The translations under genes were made by a program, and so were the position numbers. Below are positions 36,332 to 44,258 of a DNA stretch of 64,000 nt, piece after piece. The stretch is from Bacillota bacterium. GTDB lineage: Bacteria > Bacillota > Clostridia > Lachnospirales > Lachnospiraceae. The stretch's first letter is position 1. Every line of letters starts with the position of its first letter. Below the pieces are notes generated by a model that was given only the letters and a program-made list of their open reading frames with translations, did no database searches and was not told the origin of the DNA. The stretch lies in assembly GCA_023439125.1 (NCBI GenBank), contig JAEXOU010000014.1, positions 1-64,000 of the forward strand. Direction: 5' to 3'.

Positions 36332-37318
36332 ATGGAAGAAAATATAATTGTTGTAGATCAACTTTGTAGAAGATACATTACATATAAACGTGGAAGTGGA
36401 TTTAAAGAGAGTTTTAAAAGTTTCTTTCACCGTGAAAAAGTACCTGTAGATGCAGTTAAGGATGTTAGCTTTACGGTAAAAAAGGGTGATATTATTGGCA
36501 TCTTAGGGCCTAACGGTGCGGGAAAGTCAACTACAATCAAGATGTTAACGGGATCTTTATACCCAAGCAGTGGAAGTATTTCCGTTATGGGGTACACACC
36601 TTGGAAAAATCGTACAGAATATGTTAAGAGTATTGGTGCTGTATTTGGACAAAAGAGTCAACTAATATTTGATATTCCGCCAGTTGATAGTTTTCTGATG
36701 AACAAAGCAATTTATGATATCCCAGATCAAGAGTATACGCAAAGATTGGATCACTTGATTCAACTATTAGATTTAGGTGATAAGGTAAACCGTCCAACCA
36801 GAGTATTATCTCTTGGAGAGAGGATGAAATGTGAGTTTATTATGGCAATGTTACATAATCCTGATGTCGTATTCTTAGATGAACCGACGATTGGGCTTGA
36901 TGTTATTGCAAAACAAGTAATACGTGACTTTATTCGCTCTATGAATGAGAAAGGAACAACCTTTATCTTAACAACCCATGACTTAGAAGATGTAGAAAAA
37001 TTAGCAAGGGATGTTATCATAATTAATAAAGGGCAGAAAGTATTTGATGGAACAATTCAGGATTTGCGTAAAAATTTGGGCAATAAAAAGGTGGTTGAGT
37101 TAACAGTCGAAGATAGAAATCGTTTTTCTAACTTGTCGATGGAAGGAATCCGCTTACTTTCAAGCGAGGATAAACATAAGATTAAGGTCGAAGTAGACGT
37201 AGATCAATTACCGATGAACCAGTTTATTCGTCATTTATCTGATGCAGGAGAGTTTCGTGATATTTCGATTCAAGAATTACCAATGGAAGATATAATTACA
37301 ACCATCTATAAGAATTAA
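36332..37318 (+). CDS. ABC-2 transporter ATPase, first set
   Basis: A 328-residue ATPase. Walker A GPNGAGKST, Q-loop VFGQKSQLIF, signature LSLGERMKCEFIMAML, Walker B VVFLDEPTIGLD, switch His in LTTHDLEDVE. The C-terminal 85 residues are the extra domain common to this type. It is clearly paralogous to the ATPase at 53954: both share the N-terminal K-G-(S)-FKESFKSFFHRE-like insert and the LSLGER/LSLGQR signature. It powers export by the two permeases upstream. Confidence 0.93.
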   Translation: MEENIIVVDQLCRRYITYKRGSGFKESFKSFFHREKVPVDAVKDVSFTVKKGDIIGILGPNGAGKSTTIKMLTGSLYPSSGSISVMGYTPWKNRTEYVKSIGAVFGQKSQLIFDIPPVDSFLMNKAIYDIPDQEYTQRLDHLIQLLDLGDKVNRPTRVLSLGERMKCEFIMAMLHNPDVVFLDEPTIGLDVIAKQVIRDFIRSMNEKGTTFILTTHDLEDVEKLARDVIIINKGQKVFDGTIQDLRKNLGNKKVVELTVEDRNRFSNLSMEGIRLLSSEDKHKIKVEVDVDQLPMNQFIRHLSDAGEFRDISIQELPMEDIITTIYKN

Positions 37319-37396
37319 TTGCTTTTCTTTTTCAATTCATAATGGTATAATTGGAGGTTTTATTAGCGAGAATAAATAAAAACTTAAAGGTGAAAT

Positions 37397-38272
37397 ATGA
37401 AGAAGAGATTTAAGAAAGTGTATGTTGAGATTACGAATGTCTGTAATCTTAGTTGTAATTTTTGCCCGAAGACAGAGAGAACAGCGAAATTTATTGATAT
37501 AGATGAGTTTTGTTATGTTTTATCAGAGATTCACCCCTTTACGGATTATATCTATTTGCATCTCATGGGAGAACCTCTCTTACATCCAAAGCTAGAACAG
37601 CTTCTGATGGAAGCCGAAAACTTTGGATTCAAGGTGAACATAACTACGAATGGAACGTTGTTAAGTAGGCAAGAGGATGTTCTACTACAATCCAAGGCTT
37701 TACGACAGGTCAATGTTTCACTTCATAGTTTTGAAGCAAATGAAGTGAATATGACTTTATTCGAGTATGTCGAAAGCGTTTTACAATTCATTCAGAAGGC
37801 ACAACAATCTTCGAATATAATTAGTGCTGTTCGTTTATGGAATATGGATAGTGAGAAACTTCAAGGGGCTAATGAACTAAATCATAAGATTCTTGAACTA
37901 ATTGAAAGCTATTTTCCACAGGAACGGTCAATTGCTGAAATATTATCAAAGGAGAAGCAAATTAAGCTTGGACAACGAGTGTACTTAAATATAGCAGAAA
38001 AATTTCAATGGCCAGATATCAATCATTCCGAGATACATGATGAGGTATTTTGTTATGGGTTAAGAGATCAGATAGGAATATTGGTAGATGGCACCGTTGT
38101 TCCATGTTGTCTCGACAGCGAGGGTATAATAGCATTAGGAAATATTTATGAGCAGCCTTTTGGTGACATAATTGTATGTGAACGTGCAAAAAAAATTTAT
38201 GAAGGATTTTCTAATCGCAAGGCTGTAGAAGAACTATGCAAAAAGTGCCACTATGCAACTGCTCGTTTTTAA
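37397..38272 (+). CDS. Radical SAM/SPASM domain protein
   Basis: A 291-residue iron-sulfur enzyme. The radical SAM cluster is C16-N-L-S-C20-N-F-C23. HLMGEPLLHPKLEQLL is the conserved G-E-P-x-x-x-P block. The SPASM-type C-terminus has VVPCCLDSEG, GNIYEQPFGDI and LCKKCHY, which bind auxiliary clusters. AAAGGTG precedes the start. SPASM proteins often modify peptides or activate glycyl radical enzymes. I found no convincing precursor peptide nearby. It lies 78 bp after the ABC-2 ATPase and may be in that transcript. Confidence 0.9.
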   Translation: MKKRFKKVYVEITNVCNLSCNFCPKTERTAKFIDIDEFCYVLSEIHPFTDYIYLHLMGEPLLHPKLEQLLMEAENFGFKVNITTNGTLLSRQEDVLLQSKALRQVNVSLHSFEANEVNMTLFEYVESVLQFIQKAQQSSNIISAVRLWNMDSEKLQGANELNHKILELIESYFPQERSIAEILSKEKQIKLGQRVYLNIAEKFQWPDINHSEIHDEVFCYGLRDQIGILVDGTVVPCCLDSEGIIALGNIYEQPFGDIIVCERAKKIYEGFSNRKAVEELCKKCHYATARF

Positions 38273-38340
38273 ACTTTGCAATACCACATAAATATTTGGT
38301 AAAATCAAGTGATTAAATTACAAAAATAAATGGAATGCTC

Positions 38341-38369
38341 TTGCATACTTTGCTCGTAATGCGTATAAT
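38341..38369 (+). promoter_or_regulatory. Candidate promoter of the zinc-ribbon protein gene
   Basis: TTGCAT (38341-38346), 17 bp spacer, consensus TATAAT (38364-38369), about 85 bp before the start codon. Confidence 0.6.
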
Positions 38370-38452
38370 TAATTATGTGGGAAACAATGTATTGTATGGT
38401 AAATATTGTGTTTCTCCTGGTTAATTAAATAAAAGGAAAGAGGGATTGTCTT

Positions 38453-39088
38453 ATGGTATGTAATAAGTGTGGAGCACAGCTTCCTAATGAGGCAGTGTTT
38501 TGTAACAATTGTGGTGCTAATTTAAGTCAACAACAACCACAGATGCAACAACAACCACAGATGCAGCAACAGCAACCACAGATGCAACAGCAACAAATGC
38601 AACCACAGATGCAGTATCAATATCAACCTAAGCCTCAAATTATTCAACCGAAAGCAAAGACAGGAATCGCTGTAGGTTTAGTAGCAGCAGCAATGTTTTT
38701 CTTAGGCATGTTAAGTAATTACAGCGCAAGCATATTTGCATTTTTTCCAGTTGGAGCGCTCGCTACTTATGTATTGTTTAAAGAGGAAGATAACTGGTTG
38801 CGTAAGTGTGCAGTACGTGTAATGGGTGTCGTTATTTCTTTTTTTGTATTATGCTTTTTAATTGACGTATTCTTTAATTTCTTTGACATTATTAAAATAT
38901 TCCTAGGTTGGAATCTAAATAGTAATCTGAGTTTATTTATTAAACTAGGTGATATACGTGATGTATTGATCATAATTGTTAATGCATTGCAGAGTGTCGT
39001 ATTATTTATCATGGGTCTTCGTGCTTTATCAATGAAGACTACAAAGATGCCAATTGTTGATGGACTAATTGATAAACATGTTAAGTAA
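38453..39088 (+). CDS. Zinc-ribbon membrane protein with Gln/Met/Pro-rich linker
   Basis: A 211-residue protein. Residues 1-25 form a zinc ribbon (C-N-K-C and C-N-N-C, 14 residues apart). Residues 26-60 are a low-complexity repeat of QQPQM units. Residues about 70-190 have four hydrophobic segments. The zinc ribbon faces the cytoplasm by the positive-inside rule. Start follows GAGGGA. Function is unknown; proteins of this layout are common in Firmicutes. The repeat region may vary in length between strains. Confidence 0.75.
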   Translation: MVCNKCGAQLPNEAVFCNNCGANLSQQQPQMQQQPQMQQQQPQMQQQQMQPQMQYQYQPKPQIIQPKAKTGIAVGLVAAAMFFLGMLSNYSASIFAFFPVGALATYVLFKEEDNWLRKCAVRVMGVVISFFVLCFLIDVFFNFFDIIKIFLGWNLNSNLSLFIKLGDIRDVLIIIVNALQSVVLFIMGLRALSMKTTKMPIVDGLIDKHVK

Positions 39089-39107
39089 TAACTAAATAAG
39101 ATCATAT

Positions 39108-39158
39108 ACATAAAGTCTGTTTAGAGATTCTAATCAATTTCTGGACAGGCTTTTTATG
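39108..39158 (+). terminator. Weak terminator after the zinc-ribbon gene
   Basis: AAAGTCTGT can pair with ACAGGCTTT across a long loop, followed by a T-run. Confidence 0.45.
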
Positions 39159-39315
39159 ATGCTATCACACTTAGGTGAAGTTATGTAAGTATATTGCGTG
39201 TTTATGATTCAAAGGAATAACAAAAAAAGAAAAACTTTAATGTATATTTTTTAGTATGAATCTATGCATAATTTGTGTATAATATTTCTAGTGAATTTAA
39301 TGGAGGATTTATGAA

Positions 39316-39528
39316 ATGAAGATAAATTTTACGAAGGAACAGTCAGATTTTTTGAAAAAAATCGGGATTAACTTTTCTGTTCAGGGAAAATTGGATGATG
39401 AGCATCTTGCTGAAATTGACATGGTTGTAACAGACTATCTAATTGAGAATGGAATTGATGATGATGAGAGTGTGAATGAAATCGGTAAAAAATGTGAGGA
39501 AATCTTGGAGATTGTTAGTGGGGCTTAA
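39316..39528 (+). CDS. Small acidic hypothetical protein
   Basis: A 70-residue protein, very acidic in the second half (GIDDDESVNEIGKKCEEILEIV). ATG follows GGAGG. It reads as two or three helices with no signal peptide; one Cys. I do not recognise the family. It lies upstream of yqeY with a 76 bp gap. A TATAAT at 39278-39283 may be its promoter -10 box, but no clear -35 is visible. Confidence 0.7.
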   Translation: MKINFTKEQSDFLKKIGINFSVQGKLDDEHLAEIDMVVTDYLIENGIDDDESVNEIGKKCEEILEIVSGA

Positions 39529-39604
39529 GTGAATTGCTAACAAAGTGCTTTTGCCAACTGTATCTTGAAATTATATAAATATGATATAAAAAGGAGGAAA
39601 CAAG

Positions 39605-40042
39605 ATGAAATTTGAAACATTACAAAAAGACATGGTTACTGCTATGAAGGAAAGAAATAAAAGTAGAAAGGACAGTATCTCATCTTTAATTTCAGCTATT
39701 AAGAAAGTTGCAATTGATACTGGAAGTCGTGATAATATTACAGACGAATTAGCGGACCAGGTAATATTAAAAGAGTTAAAGACGGTCAAGGAACAATTAG
39801 ATACTTGCCCAGCAGAACGTACTGATTTACGGGCTGAATATCAGGCAAGATATGATGTGATTAATGAATATGCACCAAAATTATTGAGTGCTGAGGAAGT
39901 TAAAAATATTATTACAGCTAAATTCGCAGATTTAGTTGAAACAAAGAATAAGGGCGACATTATGAAAGCCGTAATGAAAGAATTAAAAGGAAAAGCAGAT
40001 GGTAAAGTTATAAATCAGGTGGTTGCAGAACTTTGTCAGTAG
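39605..40042 (+). CDS. GatB/YqeY domain protein
   Basis: A 145-residue helical protein related to the tail domain of GatB in the amidotransferase. The N-terminal helix pair (FETLQKDMVTAMKERNKSRKDSISSLISAIKK) and the C-terminal GDIMKAVMKELKGKADGKVINQVVAEL block are typical. The family may bind tRNA-like or protein partners, but its role is unknown. Start follows AAGGAGGAA; a terminator follows at 40108. Confidence 0.9.
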   Translation: MKFETLQKDMVTAMKERNKSRKDSISSLISAIKKVAIDTGSRDNITDELADQVILKELKTVKEQLDTCPAERTDLRAEYQARYDVINEYAPKLLSAEEVKNIITAKFADLVETKNKGDIMKAVMKELKGKADGKVINQVVAELCQ

Positions 40043-40107
40043 TAATGCAAGTAAGTCTTTGACGTCACTAATTAGTTGATGTTTGACTTATAATATTTTA
40101 CCAATTT

Positions 40108-40140
40108 CGAGTATTTACATAGTGAATACTCGATTTTTTG
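40108..40140 (+). terminator. Terminator of the YqeY gene
   Basis: CGAGTATT pairs with AATACTCG around a short loop, followed by a run of T. Confidence 0.85.
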
Positions 40141-40234
40141 TATATGAGGAAATTCCTCTGAATTTCCTAAAGGAATTTTTACATCTGAATCATGAAGATG
40201 TCGGGGGCAAAGGAACTTTTCTATATTGCCATTC

Positions 40235-40336
40235 GTCATTTTGTACATAAATTGACTTGCTAAAAATGGGATGACAAACATAATTTAGGAGCATACTGTT
40301 ATGAAGTCGTCGGTACTTTGGGCCTGTATTTTAGGT
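40235..40336. repeat. R1 palindromic repeat, copy b (left half only)
   Basis: It begins with GTCATTTTGTAC (one change from the full terminal repeat) and follows the 57 kb copy through GACTTGCTA, GGGATGACAAACATAATTT and the core hairpin as far as CCTGTATTTTAGG. It then diverges and the right arm is missing. It lies between the YqeY terminator and the glycerate kinase gene. A stretch at 40149-40168 nearly repeats the centre of the palindrome at 6127. Confidence 0.8.
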
Positions 40337-40511
40337 CTTACGTAAGTTAGATTGTAATTATAAGTTTATGACAAAAATTGGTTGAGATATAAAGGTATTT
40401 GTTTATTATCTAAGAGAATAATAATACTATTATCGTTGCTTGATTCATGATAAGGAAAAGTTCGAAAAATGTACCTTTTTCTTGTTTGAAAAGCAAGAAG
40501 GAGCTGAAGAG

Positions 40512-41651
40512 ATGAAGATAGTTGTAGCGATTGATTCATTTAAAGGAAGCTTAACCTCTATGGAGGCAGGAAGAGCAACCGAAGCTGGAATAAAAAAAGT
40601 TATGGATGCACAAGTAGAAGTAGTGCCTTTAGCAGATGGTGGAGAAGGGACAGTCGAAGCTTTAATCTCTGGTATGCAAGGAGAATATCAGACAATTGAA
40701 GTAACTGGACCATTACTTAGAAAAGTATCTTGCCAGTATGGAATCATAAAAGATAAATCACTTGGCATTATCGAGATGTCACAAGCTGCCGGTATAACAC
40801 TAGTTCCAAAGGAAGAACGTAACCCTTTGAATACAACTACTTATGGCGTTGGTGAAGTGATTTTGGACGCAATTAAGAAAGGTTGTAAAAAATTCATTGT
40901 AGGTATTGGTGGAAGTGCAACAAATGATGGTGGTGTAGGAATGCTTATGGCATTAGGATTTGAGTTTTTAGATCAAGAGCAGAAACCGATACCTCTCGGT
41001 GCAAAGGGCTTAGCAGAATTAGCTGTGATTAAAACTGATAAAGTATCGAAAGACGTTTTGGCCGCAGAATTCCTAATCGCTTGTGATGTAGTCAATCCAT
41101 TATGTGGAGAGAATGGATGTAGTGCCATCTATGGACCTCAAAAAGGTGCAGATGAAGCAATGATTCAAAAAATGGATAAGGATTTACTCAAATATAGTCA
41201 GCTTGTCAAAACATTATTCGGAAAAGATAATGCTGATGTACCGGGAACAGGTGCAGCAGGTGGAATGGGATATGCATTTTTAAGTTTTCTAAATTCTAGA
41301 CTAGAATCAGGAATTCAGATTGTTCTTAAAGAGACAGAATTAGAGAAAAAGATTATGGACGCTGATCTTGTCATTACCGGTGAAGGAAGATTGGATTATC
41401 AGACAGCAATGGGGAAAGCTCCTATTGGTGTAGCACAACTTGCTAAAAAGTATAATAAGACGGTGATAGCTTTTGCAGGTTGTGTCACAAGTGAAGCAAC
41501 GGAGTGCAATTTACACGGGATTGATGCTTTTTTTCCAGTACTTCGTAGATTGGTGACACTAGAACAAGCAATGGAGTTAGAAACTGCAAGACAGAATGTA
41601 ACTGATTGCGTGGAACAGGTATTTCGTTTGATTACAGTATATAGAAAATAA
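40512..41651 (+). CDS. Glycerate 2-kinase (GlxK/GarK family)
   Basis: A 379-residue kinase that phosphorylates D-glycerate to 2-phosphoglycerate. ATG at 40512 has AAGGAG upstream and begins MKIVVAIDSFKGSLTS, the family N-terminus, so it is preferred over 40440. Other motifs: ADGGEGTVEAL, GGSATNDGGVGMLMALG, GPQKGAD, GTGAAGGMGY and TGEGRLDYQTAMGKAP. It is 20 bp upstream of a GntP family permease, so the pair forms a likely glycerate uptake and phosphorylation unit. Confidence 0.94.
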   Translation: MKIVVAIDSFKGSLTSMEAGRATEAGIKKVMDAQVEVVPLADGGEGTVEALISGMQGEYQTIEVTGPLLRKVSCQYGIIKDKSLGIIEMSQAAGITLVPKEERNPLNTTTYGVGEVILDAIKKGCKKFIVGIGGSATNDGGVGMLMALGFEFLDQEQKPIPLGAKGLAELAVIKTDKVSKDVLAAEFLIACDVVNPLCGENGCSAIYGPQKGADEAMIQKMDKDLLKYSQLVKTLFGKDNADVPGTGAAGGMGYAFLSFLNSRLESGIQIVLKETELEKKIMDADLVITGEGRLDYQTAMGKAPIGVAQLAKKYNKTVIAFAGCVTSEATECNLHGIDAFFPVLRRLVTLEQAMELETARQNVTDCVEQVFRLITVYRK

Positions 41652-41671
41652 TATAAAGAAAGTAGGCTAAC

Positions 41672-42925
41672 ATGGAAATTACAACATTAGGTGCGTTAAT
41701 CGGGTTAGCAGTAGCAATTATTCTAATTATAATTAAAGTACAGCCAACCTATAGCTTAATTTTTGGTGCATTAATCGGTGGTATTATTGGAGGAGCAGGC
41801 TTAACAGATACAGTTGCAACAATGATTACTGGTGCTCAAGGCATTTTATCTTCTGTACTTCGTATTATAACTTCCGGTATTTTAGCAGGAACATTAATAA
41901 AAACTGGTGCTGCAGCAAAAATAGCAGAAGTTATTGTTGGAAAGTTAGGGCAGAAAAGAGCGTTTGTTGCACTTGCAATAGCTACAATGATTCTATGTGC
42001 AGTTGGTGTGTTCGTCGATATTGCTGTTATTACGGTTGCTCCGATTGGTTTAGCGATTGGTGAACGAGCAGGACTATCAAAAGCTAGTGTTCTGTTAGCG
42101 ATGATTGGTGGTGGAAAAGCGGGTAATGTAGTTTCACCAAATCCAAATACGATAGCGGCAGCAGAAGCCTTTCAAGTAGATTTGGCGCAATTGATGGCCA
42201 GAAATATTATCCCTGCAATATTTGCATTGATTGTAACGATTCTTTTAGCAAAAATCATTGAAAGAAAATCAAGCTCAAAAATTAGTTCGGTTGATCTAGA
42301 TGAGAATAAGAATGTAAATTTACCAACATTTTTGGCTGCGATTAGTGGACCGGTTATCGTAATTGTCTTATTGGCATTACGACCTATCTTTGACATTGAC
42401 ATTGATCCGTTAATTGCACTTCCGGTTGGTGGTCTTGTATGTATCATAGCTTGTGGACAAGCACGAAATGTTATTGACTATATGGGCTATGGTTTAAGTA
42501 AGGTTATGCCAATAGCAGTGCTGTTAATTGGAACCGGTACAATAGCCGGTATTATCAAAGCATCCAATTTACAGAATGATGTAATCTCAGGTCTAGAGGC
42601 GCTTAACCTTCCAATGTTTTTACTAGCTCCAGTCTCTGGTATTTTAATGGCAGGCGCAACTGCGTCAACAACTGCAGGAACAACAATTGCTTCTTCTACT
42701 TTTAGTGCAGCAATTATAGGTGCAGGTGTTCCAGCAATCTCTGGAGCAGCAATGCTTCACGCAGGTGCAACCGTAATTGACTCATTACCACATGGTTCAT
42801 TTTTCCATGCAACAGCTGGTGTAACACGTGTCAGTATCACTGAAAGATTAAAGCTGATTCCTTACGAAGCCTTAATTGGATTGACAACGACAATTGTTTC
42901 CATTATAGTTTATTTGCTATTATGA
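41672..42925 (+). CDS. GntP family permease, probable glycerate or sugar-acid transporter
   Basis: A 417-residue membrane protein with about 12 hydrophobic segments. GGGKAGNVVSPNPNTIAAAEAF and ATASTTAGTTIASSTFSAAI are the two Gly/Ser/Thr-rich repeats of the GntP family, which moves gluconate and related acids with protons. Adjacent glycerate kinase suggests glycerate as substrate; that is inference from context. The gene has no terminator hairpin that I can see in the 160 bp before fsa, which has its own promoter. Confidence 0.9.
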   Translation: MEITTLGALIGLAVAIILIIIKVQPTYSLIFGALIGGIIGGAGLTDTVATMITGAQGILSSVLRIITSGILAGTLIKTGAAAKIAEVIVGKLGQKRAFVALAIATMILCAVGVFVDIAVITVAPIGLAIGERAGLSKASVLLAMIGGGKAGNVVSPNPNTIAAAEAFQVDLAQLMARNIIPAIFALIVTILLAKIIERKSSSKISSVDLDENKNVNLPTFLAAISGPVIVIVLLALRPIFDIDIDPLIALPVGGLVCIIACGQARNVIDYMGYGLSKVMPIAVLLIGTGTIAGIIKASNLQNDVISGLEALNLPMFLLAPVSGILMAGATASTTAGTTIASSTFSAAIIGAGVPAISGAAMLHAGATVIDSLPHGSFFHATAGVTRVSITERLKLIPYEALIGLTTTIVSIIVYLLL

Positions 42926-43005
42926 ATTAAGTGATTTAGGCTTCTATGAATGTTATGCAGCCAATAGAAAATTCATCCTATTTTATCACTTAATGTAAAG
43001 TTCTC

Positions 43006-43034
43006 TTGACGAGGCAACATAGTAGTAGTAAAAT
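43006..43034 (+). promoter_or_regulatory. Candidate promoter of the aldolase gene
   Basis: TTGACG (43006-43011), 17 bp spacer, TAAAAT (43029-43034), 55 bp before the start codon. Confidence 0.6.
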
Positions 43035-43089
43035 ATATGCATGATAGTTTTGTGACTAAACTAAATAGCTGTAGGAAAAGGAGAATGAC

Positions 43090-43743
43090 ATGAAATTTTT
43101 TATTGATACTGCTAAAGTAGAAGATATTAAAAAAGCAAATGACATGGGAGTAATCTGTGGTGTAACTACAAACCCTTCTTTAATTGCAAAAGAGGGTAGA
43201 GACTTTGTAGAAGTAATTAAAGAGATTACATCAATTGTAGATGGTCCAATCAGTGGAGAGGTAAAAGCTACAACTTTAGATGCAGAAGGTATGATTAAAG
43301 AAGGTAGAGAAATTGCAGCAATTCATCCAAACATGGTTGTAAAGATTCCAATGACGGTAGAGGGCTTAAAAGCAACAAAAGCTTTATCAGCTGAGGGAAT
43401 CAAAACTAATGTAACCTTAATCTTTTCTGCAAACCAAGCGTTGTTAGCAGCAAGAGCAGGTGCTACTTATGTATCTCCATTCTTAGGAAGATTAGATGAT
43501 ATTTCGATGCCTGGTATTGACCTTGTTCGCCAAATTGCAGATATTTTTAGCATACATCAGATTAAAACTGAAATCATTGCTGCAAGCGTACGTAATCCAA
43601 TCCACGTTACAGATTGTGCTTTAGCTGGAGCTGATATCGCAACTGTTCCTTATAGTGTAATTGAACAGATGACAAAACATCCATTGACATCAGATGGAAT
43701 TGCGAAATTCCAGGCTGACTATAAAGCAGTGTTTGGAGAATAA
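43090..43743 (+). CDS. fsa: Fructose-6-phosphate aldolase / small transaldolase
   Basis: A 217-residue class I aldolase of the MipB/TalC group. The Schiff-base lysine is K85 (VVKIPMT), the same number as in the E. coli enzyme. MKFFIDTAKVEDIKKA and GVTTNPSLIAKEG are the family start. ATYVSPFLGRLDD contains the conserved Arg region. Proteins of this group act either as FSA (dihydroxyacetone plus glyceraldehyde 3-phosphate) or as true transaldolase. Sequence alone does not separate these safely. AAAAGGAG precedes the start; the gene stands alone with its own promoter and terminator. Confidence 0.9.
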   Translation: MKFFIDTAKVEDIKKANDMGVICGVTTNPSLIAKEGRDFVEVIKEITSIVDGPISGEVKATTLDAEGMIKEGREIAAIHPNMVVKIPMTVEGLKATKALSAEGIKTNVTLIFSANQALLAARAGATYVSPFLGRLDDISMPGIDLVRQIADIFSIHQIKTEIIAASVRNPIHVTDCALAGADIATVPYSVIEQMTKHPLTSDGIAKFQADYKAVFGE

Positions 43744-43796
43744 AAGCGGTCTTTTGCTTTTCTTTAGGAGATTTATGGTAAAACTGATAAATGTAT

Positions 43797-43832
43797 TGAA
43801 AAGAGCATAACTTCATGTTATGCTCTTTTTCA
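43797..43832 (+). terminator. Terminator of the aldolase gene
   Basis: AAAAGAGCATAAC and GTTATGCTCTTTT flank a four-base loop, followed by T. Confidence 0.92.
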
Positions 43833-43855
43833 TGTAAATGGATTCGGGTGTTGAC

Positions 43856-43918
43856 GTCATTTTGCACAAGGAAATGTTATGAGTATGGGATGACAAACAT
43901 AAGTACTTTAGGCACCTA
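43856..43918. repeat. R1 palindromic repeat, copy c (reversed, partial)
   Basis: GTCATTTTGCAC, AAGGAAATGTTATGAGTATG and GGGATGACAAACATAA are the reverse complement of the element's right end. A short GTACTTTAGGCACCT resembles the core, then similarity fades. The element sits between the aldolase terminator and the lysine riboswitch. Confidence 0.7.
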
Positions 43919-43999
43919 ATCGTAATAGTAAGCTATGGTTATGTCTTTTTTGTATTCATTTGTCATTTTAAAGATGACAAGTTATGATATATAAGACTT

Positions 44000-44160
44000 T
44001 GATAGAGGTGCAAGAATTAAGAGTAGCGTTTTTATAAACAGGGATGAAGAAAACGTGAAAGGAATGATTGCCGAAGTGATAAGGTTTACCTGGAATCTTA
44101 TTGCTGGTCCGATGCAAAATATGTATCTGACTGTCACATTATTATGTGGAGCGCTATCAT
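44000..44160 (+). ncRNA. Lysine riboswitch (L box)
   Basis: The conserved L-box elements occur in order: GATAGAGGTGC with AAGAATTAAGAGTAGC (P1/P2 region), AGGGATGAAG, GAAAGG, GCCGAAGTGATAAGG, TGGAATCTTATTGCTGG, CTGTCACATTATTATGTGG, and GAGCGCTATC closing P1 with GATAG. A terminator-type hairpin follows at 44198. It should switch off the NhaC-family gene at 44259 when lysine is plentiful. Confidence 0.95.
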
Positions 44161-44197
44161 ACCTGAAGTACATAGTTCTATTTGTTCTTATGTAATT

Positions 44198-44245
44198 TTG
44201 GTCATGAAGCAGCTTTAAGACTGTTCCATGGCTAATTTTGTTTTT
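44198..44245 (+). terminator. Regulated terminator of the lysine riboswitch
   Basis: TTGGTCATG-AA-GCAG pairs with CTGT-TCCATGGCTAA (G-U pairs and one bulge), followed by TTTTGTTTTT. It ends 14 bp before the start codon region. Confidence 0.75.
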
Positions 44246-44258
44246 AGGAGGAAATAGG

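Noticed and set aside
38531..38630. CAA/CAG-rich stretch as a separate tandem repeat
   Set aside because: It encodes the Gln/Met/Pro-rich linker of the zinc-ribbon protein and is explained by that gene.
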